Shown here: positions 25,479 to 36,629 of the stretch, piece after piece | Position numbering within the stretch: the stretch's first letter is position 1 | Layout: each line of letters starts with the position of its first letter | Source of the DNA: Robiginitalea sp. | Lineage (GTDB): Bacteria; Bacteroidota; Bacteroidia; Flavobacteriales; Flavobacteriaceae | DNA: 64,000 bases | Direction of reading: 5' to 3' | Assembly (NCBI GenBank): GCA_024642005.1 | Contig: JAHECA010000006.1 | Location: 53,452 to 117,451, forward strand | Notes under the pieces: generated by a model | Database searches by the model: none | Told to the model about the DNA's origin: nothing | Seen by the model: only the letters and a program-made list of their open reading frames with translations | Made by a program: the position numbers and the translations under genes

Positions 25479-27878
25479 ATGATTACGAATACCGAACTGG
25501 AATACAAAGGGAACCTGTACCCGAACATGGTGGTCGACTTCCGCAGGGATGGCGGTAAATTTTTCTTTACCAGCGACAACGGGGTGGTACTGCAGATTAC
25601 CGTGATGCGCAACAGCGTGTTGCGGGTGCGCTACGCGACCGATTACAATTTCGAGCCCGACTTCTCTTATGCCATTTCGTCTCAGGCCAGCCGTGGCTAT
25701 GACGAGCTCAAAGACGAGACTACCCCTACCGATTACCGGATCTATACCTCCCGCCTTCAGGTGCTGGTCGATAAGAAGACCATGCGTGTGCAGATCTCTG
25801 ATCTGGAAGGCAACATCATCAACGAAGACGAACTCGGCTTCCACTGGGAAGAAAATTACGAGTACGGGGGGAATACCGTAAAGATGAGCAAGATCACCCA
25901 GGCTTCGGAGAGCTTTTACGGCATGGGCGACAAGGCTACCCATTCAAACCTGAAAGGAAGGCGGGTAACCAACTGGGTAACCGACCAGTACGCTTACGGA
26001 AAGGAAGAAGACCCGCTCTACAAGGCCATCCCGTTTTACCTCGGCCTCCACAACAACCGGGCTTATGGCATCTTTTTCGACAATTCCTTCTGCACCCATT
26101 TCGACTTTGCGCACGAACGGCGCAATGTGACCAGCTTCTGGGCCGACGGGGGCGAGATGAACTACTATTTTTTCTACGGACCGGCCCTGTCCAAGGTGGT
26201 GCAGTCGTATACAGACCTTACCGGCACCCCGGAGTTGCCGCCCCTTTGGGCCCTTGGGTACCACCAGTCTAAATGGAGCTATTACCCTGAAAAAAGAGTA
26301 AAGGAAATCGCAAAGACTTTTCGGAAACTCAAGATTCCCTGCGATGCGATTTACCTCGACATCGACTACATGGACGGTTTCCGCTGCTTTACCTGGGACA
26401 AAAAACGCTTCCCCGATCCTAAAAAGCTTGTCAAAGAACTGGAATCCACCGGTTTTAAGACCGTGGTGATGATTGACCCCGGCATTAAGGTCGACCGCGA
26501 TTACTGGGTGTACAAAGAGGGGCTGGAGAACGATTATTTCTGCAAACGGGCTGACGGCCCGCTGATGAGCGGCAAGGTGTGGCCCGGGCCCTGCAGTTTC
26601 CCCGATTTCACGAATCCGGAAGTGCGCCGGTGGTGGGCGGGGCTGTACGAAGACTTTATCAAGGAGTCGGGCATACACGCGGTCTGGAACGATATGAACG
26701 AGCCGGCCGTAATGGAGGTGCCCACCAAAACGGCACCCCTCGACATGCGGCACGACTACGATGGGCACCGCTGCAGCCACCGCAAGGCGCACAACGTCTA
26801 CGGGATGCAAATGGTGCGGGCCACCTTCAAGGGGGTGAAAAAGACGGTATTCCCCAAGCGCCCCTTTGTGATAACCCGGGCTGCCTTTGCCGGCACCCAG
26901 CGTTATTCCTGTACCTGGACCGGCGACAACGTGGCCACCTGGGAACACCTCTGGATCGCCAATGTACAGGTGCAGCGCATGTGCCTGAGCGGCTATTCCT
27001 TCGTGGGCAGCGACATAGGCGGGTTTGCCGAGCAGCCCAATGGGGAGCTCTTCGCCCGCTGGATCCAGCTCGGGATATTCCACCCCTTCTGCCGGGTGCA
27101 TTCCAGCGGTGACCACGGCGACCAGGAGCCCTGGTCTTTTGACGATGAGGTAACCGGAATTGTTCGGAAATTCATCGAGCTGCGCTACCAACTGCTGCCC
27201 TACCTGTACACCATGTTCTGGAAGTACGTGCGCGAGGGGGTGCCCATGCTCAAATCGCTGGTGTACTACGACCAGGAAGACACCCAGACCCATTTCCGCA
27301 CAGACGAATTCATTTTTGGGGAGCAGATCCTGGTTTGCCCTGTCCAGGAGCCCAATGCCAAAGGGCGCCGGATGTACATCCCGCGCGGGCGCTGGCACAA
27401 CTACTGGACGGGAGAGATCGTCGAAGGGGGCAGCGAGAAATGGATTGCCGCAGACATCGACAAAATCCCGCTCTTTATCAAGGAGGGGGCCATCATCCCA
27501 AAATACCCGGTGCAGCAATACGTGGGCGAGAAGAAGATCGACCAGCTTACCCTGAACGTGCACTACAAAAAGGGCATCGAGCATTCCACCGTGTACGAAG
27601 ATTCCCAGGACGGGTACGACTACCGGAAAGGAGAGTACAGCCTGCGCAATTTCCGCCTGAGCGGGAAAGACAAGGAACTCATTATACAACAGTACAAAGA
27701 CGGTACCTACATTACCCCCTACGAGACCTTCAAGGTTAACCTGATTGGGCTGCCTTTCCGCATCGAGAGCATCGAGGTAGACAACGAGGAGGTGAGCCTA
27801 GATGAGGTGCGCCTCAATGGGGACAACACCATCGTGGTGAACAAAAATTTCAGTGAATTGCACATCAGTGGCGCCTGA
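25479..27878 (+). CDS. GH31 alpha-glucosidase
   Basis: The protein has 799 residues without a clear signal peptide, so it is probably cytoplasmic. The GH31 nucleophile is Asp405 in WNDMNEP and the acid/base is Asp483 in TWTGDNVATWEH; YLDIDYMDGFRCFTWD and FVGSDIGGF are further family blocks. It should remove alpha-linked glucose from non-reducing ends of maltodextrins or internal glucan. It follows glgB by 99 bp on the same strand, perhaps with its own promoter. With GlgE, Pep2 and GlgB it gives both synthesis and turnover of alpha-glucan. Confidence 0.93.
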   Translation: MITNTELEYKGNLYPNMVVDFRRDGGKFFFTSDNGVVLQITVMRNSVLRVRYATDYNFEPDFSYAISSQASRGYDELKDETTPTDYRIYTSRLQVLVDKKTMRVQISDLEGNIINEDELGFHWEENYEYGGNTVKMSKITQASESFYGMGDKATHSNLKGRRVTNWVTDQYAYGKEEDPLYKAIPFYLGLHNNRAYGIFFDNSFCTHFDFAHERRNVTSFWADGGEMNYYFFYGPALSKVVQSYTDLTGTPELPPLWALGYHQSKWSYYPEKRVKEIAKTFRKLKIPCDAIYLDIDYMDGFRCFTWDKKRFPDPKKLVKELESTGFKTVVMIDPGIKVDRDYWVYKEGLENDYFCKRADGPLMSGKVWPGPCSFPDFTNPEVRRWWAGLYEDFIKESGIHAVWNDMNEPAVMEVPTKTAPLDMRHDYDGHRCSHRKAHNVYGMQMVRATFKGVKKTVFPKRPFVITRAAFAGTQRYSCTWTGDNVATWEHLWIANVQVQRMCLSGYSFVGSDIGGFAEQPNGELFARWIQLGIFHPFCRVHSSGDHGDQEPWSFDDEVTGIVRKFIELRYQLLPYLYTMFWKYVREGVPMLKSLVYYDQEDTQTHFRTDEFIFGEQILVCPVQEPNAKGRRMYIPRGRWHNYWTGEIVEGGSEKWIAADIDKIPLFIKEGAIIPKYPVQQYVGEKKIDQLTLNVHYKKGIEHSTVYEDSQDGYDYRKGEYSLRNFRLSGKDKELIIQQYKDGTYITPYETFKVNLIGLPFRIESIEVDNEEVSLDEVRLNGDNTIVVNKNFSELHISGA

Positions 27879-27921
27879 TTTTTCGTAATTTCCACGGAAC
27901 TAGAACCCAAATAGCACTGCC

Positions 27922-28728
27922 ATGAAAAAGATAGGATTCCTCTTGTTGCTGCTGTTCACGGCGGCGGGCTGCAAGACCAATCCCTTTACGGGAAAGAGCA
28001 CTCTTAACTTTTATCCGAACAGCCAGGTCTTTCCGATGGCCTTCGCCGAGTATGACCAGTTTCTGGAAGCGAACAATGTTGTCGAAGGCACCGCCGATGC
28101 CCATACCATTACCAAGGTAGGGCAGCGCATTGCCACGGCGGCCGAGCGCTGGCTTACGGCCAACGGCTACCCCGGGTACCTGAAGGACTACCGCTGGGAA
28201 TACCACCTGGTGCAGGACGAAACCGTAAACGCCTGGTGCATGCCCGGCGGCAAAATTGTTTTTTACTCAGGCATTTTGCCGATTTGCCAGGGGGAAACCG
28301 GAATAGCTGTTGTAATGGGGCACGAGGTGGCCCACGCACTGGCCGACCACGGGGCCCAGCGCATGAGTGCCGGCACCCTGCAGCAGATTGGGGCCGTGGC
28401 CGGGAATGTGGCCATCGAGAACGAGGAATGGCGCAATACCTTCAACCAGGCCTACGGCATTGGCACCACGGTGGGCATTATGCTGCCCTACAGCCGCAGC
28501 CATGAGACCGAGGCCGACCGTATCGGCTTGCAGATCATGGCCATAGCCGGGTATAACCCCGACGAGGCCGCAGCACTCTGGAAGCGGATGAGCGCACAGA
28601 GCAACGGCGCCCCGCCCGAATTTTTGAGTACCCACCCTTCAAACGAGACACGCATAGCCAACCTTACCCAGTGGGCCCCGGCCGCCAGGGCCGAAGCCCA
28701 GAAATTCGGGGTAACCAGCTTTCAGTGA
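27922..28728 (+). CDS. M48 family zinc metalloprotease lipoprotein
   Basis: The 268-residue protein has a lipoprotein signal (LLLLFTAAGC) followed by TNPFTGKSTL, a conserved beginning in this family. HEVAH at residues 134-138 is the zinc motif, and HETEADRIGL supplies the third ligand. It resembles the LoiP/YggG-type periplasmic proteases that act on misfolded outer-membrane proteins. The gene starts 43 bp after the GH31 gene. Confidence 0.92.
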   Translation: MKKIGFLLLLLFTAAGCKTNPFTGKSTLNFYPNSQVFPMAFAEYDQFLEANNVVEGTADAHTITKVGQRIATAAERWLTANGYPGYLKDYRWEYHLVQDETVNAWCMPGGKIVFYSGILPICQGETGIAVVMGHEVAHALADHGAQRMSAGTLQQIGAVAGNVAIENEEWRNTFNQAYGIGTTVGIMLPYSRSHETEADRIGLQIMAIAGYNPDEAAALWKRMSAQSNGAPPEFLSTHPSNETRIANLTQWAPAARAEAQKFGVTSFQ

Positions 28729-28792
28729 GGGCCGGGTCGCGACCTCGTAAATAATCGTATATTGAAACCATTCTTACCGGAATGGTTTTTTT

Positions 28793-30115
28793 ATGGACAA
28801 AGCGCTTGCCATCAAAGGCAGCCGGAGGCTGCTGAACGCCTGGGCCTTTTACGACTGGGCGAACTCCGTGTACAGCCTGGTGATCGCCTCTGCCATTTTT
28901 CCCATTTACTACGGGGCCCTTTTCCGCTCGGCCGGCATTGAGGAGGTGCATGTGTTCGGCGGGGCCATTGCCCGCGCTCCCCTGATCAGCTATGTAACCT
29001 CGGCCGCCTTCATCTTTATCGCCCTGGTTATGCCCCTGATTTCGGGAATAGCCGATTACCTGGGCAACAAGAAGACCTTTATGAAATTCTTCTGCTACCT
29101 GGGCGGGCTTTCGTGCGTGGGGCTGTACTGGTTTTCACTTGAGAATATCTACCTGGGGCTGGTCTGCTATTTCCTTGGCCTGGTCGGGTTTTGGGTCAGC
29201 TATGCCATTAACAACTCCTACCTGCCCGATATTGCCTACCCCGAACAGCAAGACGGGGTAAGCGCCCGGGGGTTTTCGCTCGGGTACGCCGGCAGCGTTT
29301 TGCTGCTGGTGCTCAACCTGGCCATGGTTATGGCCCCCCAGCGTTTCGGGATTATCGATGATGGCAGCCAGTCGGCCGAGCTGTTGGCCATGCGGTATTC
29401 CTTTGTATCGGTGGGCATCTGGTGGATCGGCTTCAGCCAGTACACCTTTTTTCACCTGCCCCGGGGCTTCAAAAAGGAAGGGGCCCGCACCCATATCATC
29501 TTCAACGGCTTTAGGGAACTGCAGGGCGTGTGGCGCCAATTGCGGGAAGCCGTGCGGCTGAAGCGTTACCTTGGGGCATTTTTCGTATACAGCATGGCTG
29601 TGCAGACCGTGATGCTGATCGCCACCTATTTCGGGGAGGAGGAAATCGCCTGGGGGTCAGACTCAGAGCGCACCACCGGCCTGATTGTGAGCATTCTGGT
29701 CATTCAGGTGGTGGCCATCCTCGGGGCCACCCTTACGGCGCGCGCTTCGAGCGCCATCGGCAATATCAGCACGCTAATAATCGTGAACGCCCTATGGCTG
29801 GGGATTTGCATCTACGCCTATTCGCTGCGCACCCCCATGGATTTCTATACAGCCGCCGGTTTGGTCGGCCTGGTGATGGGGGGCATACAGGCCCTTTCGC
29901 GCTCTACCTATTCCAAGCTGCTGCCCGATACGAAAGACACCACCTCCTTTTTCAGCTTCTTCGACGTGGCCGAAAAGATCGGCATTGTCATAGGCACTTT
30001 CCTCTATGGTTTTGTAGCTCAGTTTACAGGCAGCATGCGCAATGCCACCATTTTCCTCGGCCTGTTCTTCGCCCTGGGCATCGTGTTGCTGTTGCGCGTT
30101 CCCAAAAGGGCGTAA
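28793..30115 (+). CDS. MFS transporter, UMF1 family
   Basis: The 440-residue protein has about twelve membrane segments. NAWAFYDWANSVYSLVIASAIFP at the start (shown here only in part: AFYDWANSVYSLVI) and the central ALSRSTYSKLLPD are signatures of the UMF1 group, related to fungal vacuolar Atg22. Bacterial members are thought to export small molecules, perhaps amino acids, but no substrate is established. It is monocistronic or read with the M48 gene 64 bp upstream. Confidence 0.9.
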   Translation: MDKALAIKGSRRLLNAWAFYDWANSVYSLVIASAIFPIYYGALFRSAGIEEVHVFGGAIARAPLISYVTSAAFIFIALVMPLISGIADYLGNKKTFMKFFCYLGGLSCVGLYWFSLENIYLGLVCYFLGLVGFWVSYAINNSYLPDIAYPEQQDGVSARGFSLGYAGSVLLLVLNLAMVMAPQRFGIIDDGSQSAELLAMRYSFVSVGIWWIGFSQYTFFHLPRGFKKEGARTHIIFNGFRELQGVWRQLREAVRLKRYLGAFFVYSMAVQTVMLIATYFGEEEIAWGSDSERTTGLIVSILVIQVVAILGATLTARASSAIGNISTLIIVNALWLGICIYAYSLRTPMDFYTAAGLVGLVMGGIQALSRSTYSKLLPDTKDTTSFFSFFDVAEKIGIVIGTFLYGFVAQFTGSMRNATIFLGLFFALGIVLLLRVPKRA

Positions 30116-30150
30116 AAAACCCGGAAGTGGCACAAAACACACTTCCGGGG
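30114..30150 (-). terminator. Rho-independent terminator after the ECF-sigma/DUF2807 operon
   Basis: CCGGAAGTG and CACTTCCGG form a nine-base-pair stem. On the minus strand the stem is followed by GTTTTTT, making a good terminator for the gene that ends at 30173. On the plus strand the T run is weak, but it may also serve the UMF1 gene. Confidence 0.85.
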
Positions 30151-30172
30151 ACTGTTCGTTTTTGATGTAAGG

Positions 30173-30910
30173 TTATTCTCCCCGGGTTATGTCGCCCGAA
30201 CCGCTGGTCTTGGTATCGAGCTTGGCAGGGTTGCCCCGGTAATGGATGTCGCCTGATCCGGACACACGGGCTGTTAGCGATTCTGTGGCTGTTACGCGTA
30301 TATCGGCCGAACCCGCAATAACCGCCTCAACGTTGCGCGCCTCCAGGTCGTAGGCCTTCACGTCGCCTGAGCCTGAGACCCTGATTTCCACCTTTGCGGC
30401 AGATCCGGCCAGGGCAATATCGCCCGAACCGGAAAGGGCCACGTCCATGTCGTCGGAGTCGACCTCGAGGGTTATGTCACCGCTGCCCGACATGGCCACG
30501 CGGAAGGGCGATGCTTTTATGCGGGTTTTCCCGACAATGTCGCCCGAGCCCGACAGGGCCACATGGTTAATCGATTCCACAGGTACGGTAACCAGTATTC
30601 CTCCGCCTTTCCAGGAAGAAGGTTGCAGGTTAAACCCCTTTTCAGGGCGGATTTGCAGCACCCCGTCCTGCACCTCGGTTTCCAGGTGCTCAAGCAGGTT
30701 GTCTTCGCCTTTCAGGGTAATGCGGCCTTCCGGACCGGCCACCAGCTCTACGTCGAACCATCCTGAAAGGCCGACACCTTCGTAAGTGCCAACCGAGCGC
30801 TCTTCAGTTACCACGTTGCCGCTTCCTTTGACACGTTTGGTACCCCCCTGGGCGTTCATATTACAGGCCAGCAGCAGGGACGCGGCGGCCAGGAGCATTG
30901 TTTGTTTCAT
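30173..30910 (-). CDS. Exported head-GIN (DUF2807) domain protein 1
   Basis: The protein has 245 residues with a signal peptide or lipobox (LLAAASLLLAC). The rest is a beta-solenoid-like domain built from repeats around the tetrapeptide GSGD (at least six copies), the pattern of DUF2807 head-GIN proteins. These proteins are common in Bacteroidota surfaces; their function is unknown, and they are often called putative auto-transporter adhesin heads. It is the last gene of the ECF-sigma operon and a paralogue of the next gene upstream. The ATG at 30910 lies 51 bp beyond the upstream stop. Confidence 0.88.
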   Translation of the reverse strand: MKQTMLLAAASLLLACNMNAQGGTKRVKGSGNVVTEERSVGTYEGVGLSGWFDVELVAGPEGRITLKGEDNLLEHLETEVQDGVLQIRPEKGFNLQPSSWKGGGILVTVPVESINHVALSGSGDIVGKTRIKASPFRVAMSGSGDITLEVDSDDMDVALSGSGDIALAGSAAKVEIRVSGSGDVKAYDLEARNVEAVIAGSADIRVTATESLTARVSGSGDIHYRGNPAKLDTKTSGSGDITRGE

Positions 30911-30960
30911 GTTGTTCGTTTTAATGATGTCTGTGTTTACAAAATGAGATTGGCGCACCA

Positions 30961-31692
30961 TCAGCTTTTATGGACGCTGCCGCCTCCGGAAGCCCGGCTC
31001 TGCAGCTTTTCCGGATTGCCCCGGTAGCGCAGGTCGCCCGCCCCGGAAACTTCGGCTTCAAGCGACTGGCTCACCGATATTTTTACGTCTGCCGCGCCTG
31101 AAAGCCGTACCTCGGCTGTCTGGGCCTGCAGGTCGAAGGCATTCAGGTTGGATGCCCCTGAACCTCTTACTTCCAATGATTCCGTACTCCCCCTCAGGGT
31201 TATTTCGCAGGCGCCTGATACCTCCACTTCGAGGTGGGTTGCACTGAATGCCAGGTCCATTTCACCTGCCCCGGAACCGTCGATTTCCAGATCCCCGAAA
31301 GTAAAACCGTCCCGGGCCGAAATATGGGCGGCCCCACTCACCTCAAGGGCCCGGAGGTCGGTTACGGGCACCCTGATGCGGATGCCCTCCGAACCCCGGC
31401 TGGGTTCCAGTTGGTAGCCTTTTTCGGCCTTCAGCGTCAGCTGGTTGCCTGAGACTTCGGTAATGATGTGTTGCAGGAGGTTTTCTTCTCCCTCCAGCAG
31501 CAGTTCGCCTTCGGACCCAGGCACCAGGGTTGCTTTGATTACATGGCTTACGCTAATTAGGTCGTAGGAGCCTACCTGCCGTTTCTCGGAGGTTTCCACC
31601 CCATTGCCCTTCACCCGGTGGTTACCCCATTGGGCAGTGGCAGGCAGGCTCAGGCTCAGGCTGGCCAGGGCCAGCAGTATTGTTTTTTTCAT
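30961..31692 (-). CDS. Exported head-GIN (DUF2807) domain protein 2
   Basis: The protein has 243 residues with a typical signal peptide (KKTILLALASLSLSLPATAQ). The body has DUF2807-type repeats with GSGA, SGAG and SGAADV motifs in place of the GSGD of its neighbour, so the two are diverged tandem paralogues sharing the ends KRVKGSG/HRVKGNG and LRYRGNPEKL/IHYRGNPAKL. It is the fourth gene of the sigma-led operon. It is presumably surface or periplasm located; no enzymatic motif was seen. Confidence 0.88.
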   Translation of the reverse strand: MKKTILLALASLSLSLPATAQWGNHRVKGNGVETSEKRQVGSYDLISVSHVIKATLVPGSEGELLLEGEENLLQHIITEVSGNQLTLKAEKGYQLEPSRGSEGIRIRVPVTDLRALEVSGAAHISARDGFTFGDLEIDGSGAGEMDLAFSATHLEVEVSGACEITLRGSTESLEVRGSGASNLNAFDLQAQTAEVRLSGAADVKISVSQSLEAEVSGAGDLRYRGNPEKLQSRASGGGSVHKS

Positions 31693-31718
31693 GGTCTTAT
31701 TGTGCACTAGTGGTTAGT

Positions 31719-32813
31719 TTACCGACGTTCAAACGACACGGTGCCGTATTCGCTGTTGATGCGGATGCTGCGTCCGCTCCCCGAGCTGCCGTAGTAGCCC
31801 TTGTAATAGCGCGATCTGTTGTTTTCCTTGCTGATGCTCATGTTGAAATCGTCTTTGCCATTCACCCCGGCGTATTCTGTGGTGATCTCGAAATCGAAGT
31901 GGTAGGCAGGGTCGTACCCGATCTTGATGCCGGTATAGTCAGTCTTCAGATCGATGCTGCCGGCGTCTTCGGCCAGGCGGTCAATGCGGATAGAACCGTA
32001 GTCGGCCGCGATATCGACTTTACCGTGAATGGTGCCCAGCTTTACGTTGATGTAGTCGCCGTTGCCCTGAATGTTCCCGGCATCTTCCACTTCCAGGTTT
32101 CCATAGTCGCTGGCGTAAATCAGGTTATCCATCTTCAAAATGGTGGCATTCGTGTAATCGGCCGAAATGCTCAGGTCGCCCGCTTTCTCCACAGTAAATC
32201 CGGAGTAATCGGCGCTGATCTGGCCCGAATTCATGTAGCCGATGCGCGACTTGGAGGTGTAGTCGAAACTGAGCTGGTTGTTGCGCCCGCGGAGCTCGCC
32301 CAGGTCGAGCCGCCCGTAGTCGCAGCTGATCTTGGCATGCCCGTCTACGCGGTCGAGGGTAATGTTGCCGTAGTCGTTGCTCAGGTGCACCGAATTCTTG
32401 ATGGGCATATTGACCGTGTAGTTGATCTGCATGTTCACATTGTTGTTCTTGCCCCACCAGCTCCAGGAACTGCTTTTCTCAAAGCGGGTCCGGGCCGATA
32501 CCAGGTCGGCGGTGGCTTCGAATTCGATGGTGATCTCGTCGAGTTTACGCTGCACCTTTTCTTCATTGCCCCCGTTGGCGGTAATGTGCACTTCGATCAC
32601 CACCCGGTTTTCATCCCAGGACTTCAGTACCAGGTTACCGAAGCTGTTGTCGATTTTCAGCAGGGCGTCGGGGTTTACCTTGAATTCCTTTTTGATAGTC
32701 TTTTCCTTGGTCTGTTTGCCCTGAAAGTCATGGGCATGTGAGATTCCCAGGCCGGCCAGCAGGGCCAGGTAAAGGGGGAATCGTTTAAATGGTTTGAGTA
32801 GCATGGGTCTCAT
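31719..32813 (-). CDS. Exported repetitive beta-rich protein (DUF4097-like)
   Basis: The 364-residue protein has a signal peptide (LYLALLAGLGISHA) and a long right-handed beta-solenoid-like part with recurring DYG/DYT/DYS steps (SNDYGNITL, SCDYGRLDL, SADYSGFTV, ASDYGNLEV, AADYGSIRI). This is the DUF4097-like pattern, distantly similar to DUF2807. The function is unknown; an envelope-associated scaffold or sensor is possible. The start overlaps the end of the upstream gene by 29 bp; an ATG three codons later (32804) is an alternative. Third gene of the operon. Confidence 0.8.
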   Translation of the reverse strand: MRPMLLKPFKRFPLYLALLAGLGISHAHDFQGKQTKEKTIKKEFKVNPDALLKIDNSFGNLVLKSWDENRVVIEVHITANGGNEEKVQRKLDEITIEFEATADLVSARTRFEKSSSWSWWGKNNNVNMQINYTVNMPIKNSVHLSNDYGNITLDRVDGHAKISCDYGRLDLGELRGRNNQLSFDYTSKSRIGYMNSGQISADYSGFTVEKAGDLSISADYTNATILKMDNLIYASDYGNLEVEDAGNIQGNGDYINVKLGTIHGKVDIAADYGSIRIDRLAEDAGSIDLKTDYTGIKIGYDPAYHFDFEITTEYAGVNGKDDFNMSISKENNRSRYYKGYYGSSGSGRSIRINSEYGTVSFERR

Positions 32814-33342
32814 TTTTATAAAGTTTAATTTGTTCGATTTGCATCATCACGTCCTGCAACAGATCGATGCGGGTTTGGAAATTCCGGATCATGGCGCTGA
32901 GAATTAGCTTGCTATTGCCGCCTGCCAACAGGTCCTGTTCCATTTTCCCATAGTCGGCCTCCAGTTGTTGCAGCTGTCTGAGGGTCGCTGCGACCAGGGG
33001 CTGTGTTTCCGGGCTTTGTTCCAGCTCCAATGCCTTTACCTGTTGATTGACCAGGTTGGCGAAATACCCTGAGGTCTCTGAAACTTCAGGGGAAATTGCT
33101 GCCACGCGTTCTTCCAGGCTGGCTTCGGGCCGCATCAGGAACACTGAGGCGGCAACCATAATGAGCACCGAAGCGGCGATGGAGAGGGGCCTCCACCAGC
33201 TTCGACGCAGGGGTACCACGCCAGGGGATGGCTTCTCCAGCCTGCTCAAAAACCGGTCGCGGTGCCCGGCAGGCGGCTCGGCCTGGTCAAAGGTGCCTTG
33301 TAACTGGACGAAGAGGGATTCTATGGTTTCTTTCTTTTTCAT
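32785..33342 (-). CDS. Single-pass membrane protein, candidate anti-sigma factor
   Basis: The 185-residue protein has a basic N-terminal cytoplasmic part of about 45 residues, one transmembrane segment (LSIAASVLIMVAASVFLM, about 50-67) and a periplasmic helical part with coiled-coil character. The gene overlaps the sigma gene stop by four bases (ATGA), so they are translationally coupled. That position and topology fit an anti-sigma factor, though I see no zinc-binding anti-sigma motif, so the role is inference. Confidence 0.75.
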   Translation of the reverse strand: MKKKETIESLFVQLQGTFDQAEPPAGHRDRFLSRLEKPSPGVVPLRRSWWRPLSIAASVLIMVAASVFLMRPEASLEERVAAISPEVSETSGYFANLVNQQVKALELEQSPETQPLVAATLRQLQQLEADYGKMEQDLLAGGNSKLILSAMIRNFQTRIDLLQDVMMQIEQIKLYKNETHATQTI

Positions 33343-33899
33343 ACGATTTCAGATACTGTCAATTTTTTTCGCAAACTTTCCTTGGCCCTGGAGATGGTGG
33401 TGCGGCAGCTGCCGTAACTCATCCCTGTGATTTCGCAGATTTCCTCGTAATCATAGCCTTCGATGAGGTGTAAGGTCAAAGAAATTCGGTAATTGTCTTT
33501 GAGCTCGTTCAGAGTTTCCAGTACTTTTTGAGCCATTCGTTCTGTACGCCCCGAATCACTCTCGGTTACGTCCTTGTCTTCGACCTTGTACATTACACCC
33601 TCTAATCCGACCTCCTGATGTTTCTGCCCCTTGCGGTACTGATAGATGCTATTGTTTATGACAATCCGCTTCAGCCAGGCCCCGAAGGTTACTTCCCCTT
33701 TAAAGGTGCCGAGTTTGGTGAACGCACTCAGAAACGATTCCTGCATGATATCTTCGGCTGTTGCGGAATCTTTTACGATGCGGAGGGCCGTGTTGTACAT
33801 AGCCCGGTAATACCGGTCGTAGATTGCTGTCTGCGCTCGTCGGTCGCCCTGCATGCAGGCTTGCAACAAAACATCAGTATGTTCGGTCTGTTGGCTCAA
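33339..33899 (-). CDS. RNA polymerase ECF-type sigma factor (RpoE-like)
   Basis: The protein has 186 residues with sigma regions 2 (AIYDRYYRAMYNTALRI, AEDIMQESFLSAF, FGAWLKRIVINNSI) and 4 (LNELKDNYRISLTLHLIEGY, then MSYGSCRTTISRAKESL). It leads a five-gene operon encoding a membrane protein and three exported beta-rich proteins, so it probably controls its own envelope-stress operon. It is divergent from lon with a 221-bp intergenic region. Confidence 0.92.
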   Translation of the reverse strand: MSQQTEHTDVLLQACMQGDRRAQTAIYDRYYRAMYNTALRIVKDSATAEDIMQESFLSAFTKLGTFKGEVTFGAWLKRIVINNSIYQYRKGQKHQEVGLEGVMYKVEDKDVTESDSGRTERMAQKVLETLNELKDNYRISLTLHLIEGYDYEEICEITGMSYGSCRTTISRAKESLRKKLTVSEIV

Positions 33900-34120
33900 A
33901 AAGTGGTTGATCTTTGCCTTATAGATGAATCAATTTACGGATTGTTACAGTTCGGGCCTATGATTTGGCTGCTCCTTGGCACAGGAATTGCCATGTATAA
34001 GCGAATATATGCGGCACTGTATTGTGAAATACATTGAAAATGAATATGTTATAAAATACAGTGCTGGCTGTTAAACCGATGAAGACTGTCCGCAAGTGAC
34101 AGAATGACCGAAAAAAACTT
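33900..34120. other. Divergent sigma/lon intergenic region with alternative hairpins
   Basis: This AT-rich 221-bp region must hold the promoters of both the sigma operon and lon. GCACTGTATT at 34014-34023 is a perfect inverted match to AATACAGTGC at 34055-34064; the inner TGTATT (34018-34023) can instead pair with AATACA at 34028-34033. No convincing TAnnTTTG box was found for lon, so a stress-type promoter is possible. Confidence 0.55.
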
Positions 34121-36571
<2,451 letters not shown>

Positions 36572-36617
36572 CCGGGCCCCGGCGTGAATTTCAGGGGTGC
36601 CAATTGTTTATAATCCG

Positions 36618-36625
36618 TATTTTTG
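36618..36625 (+). promoter_or_regulatory. Bacteroidota -7 promoter box of cmk
   Basis: TATTTTTG is a perfect match to TAnnTTTG and ends four bases before the cmk ATG, predicting a leaderless or nearly leaderless transcript. Confidence 0.5.
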
Positions 36626-36629
36626 GCGC

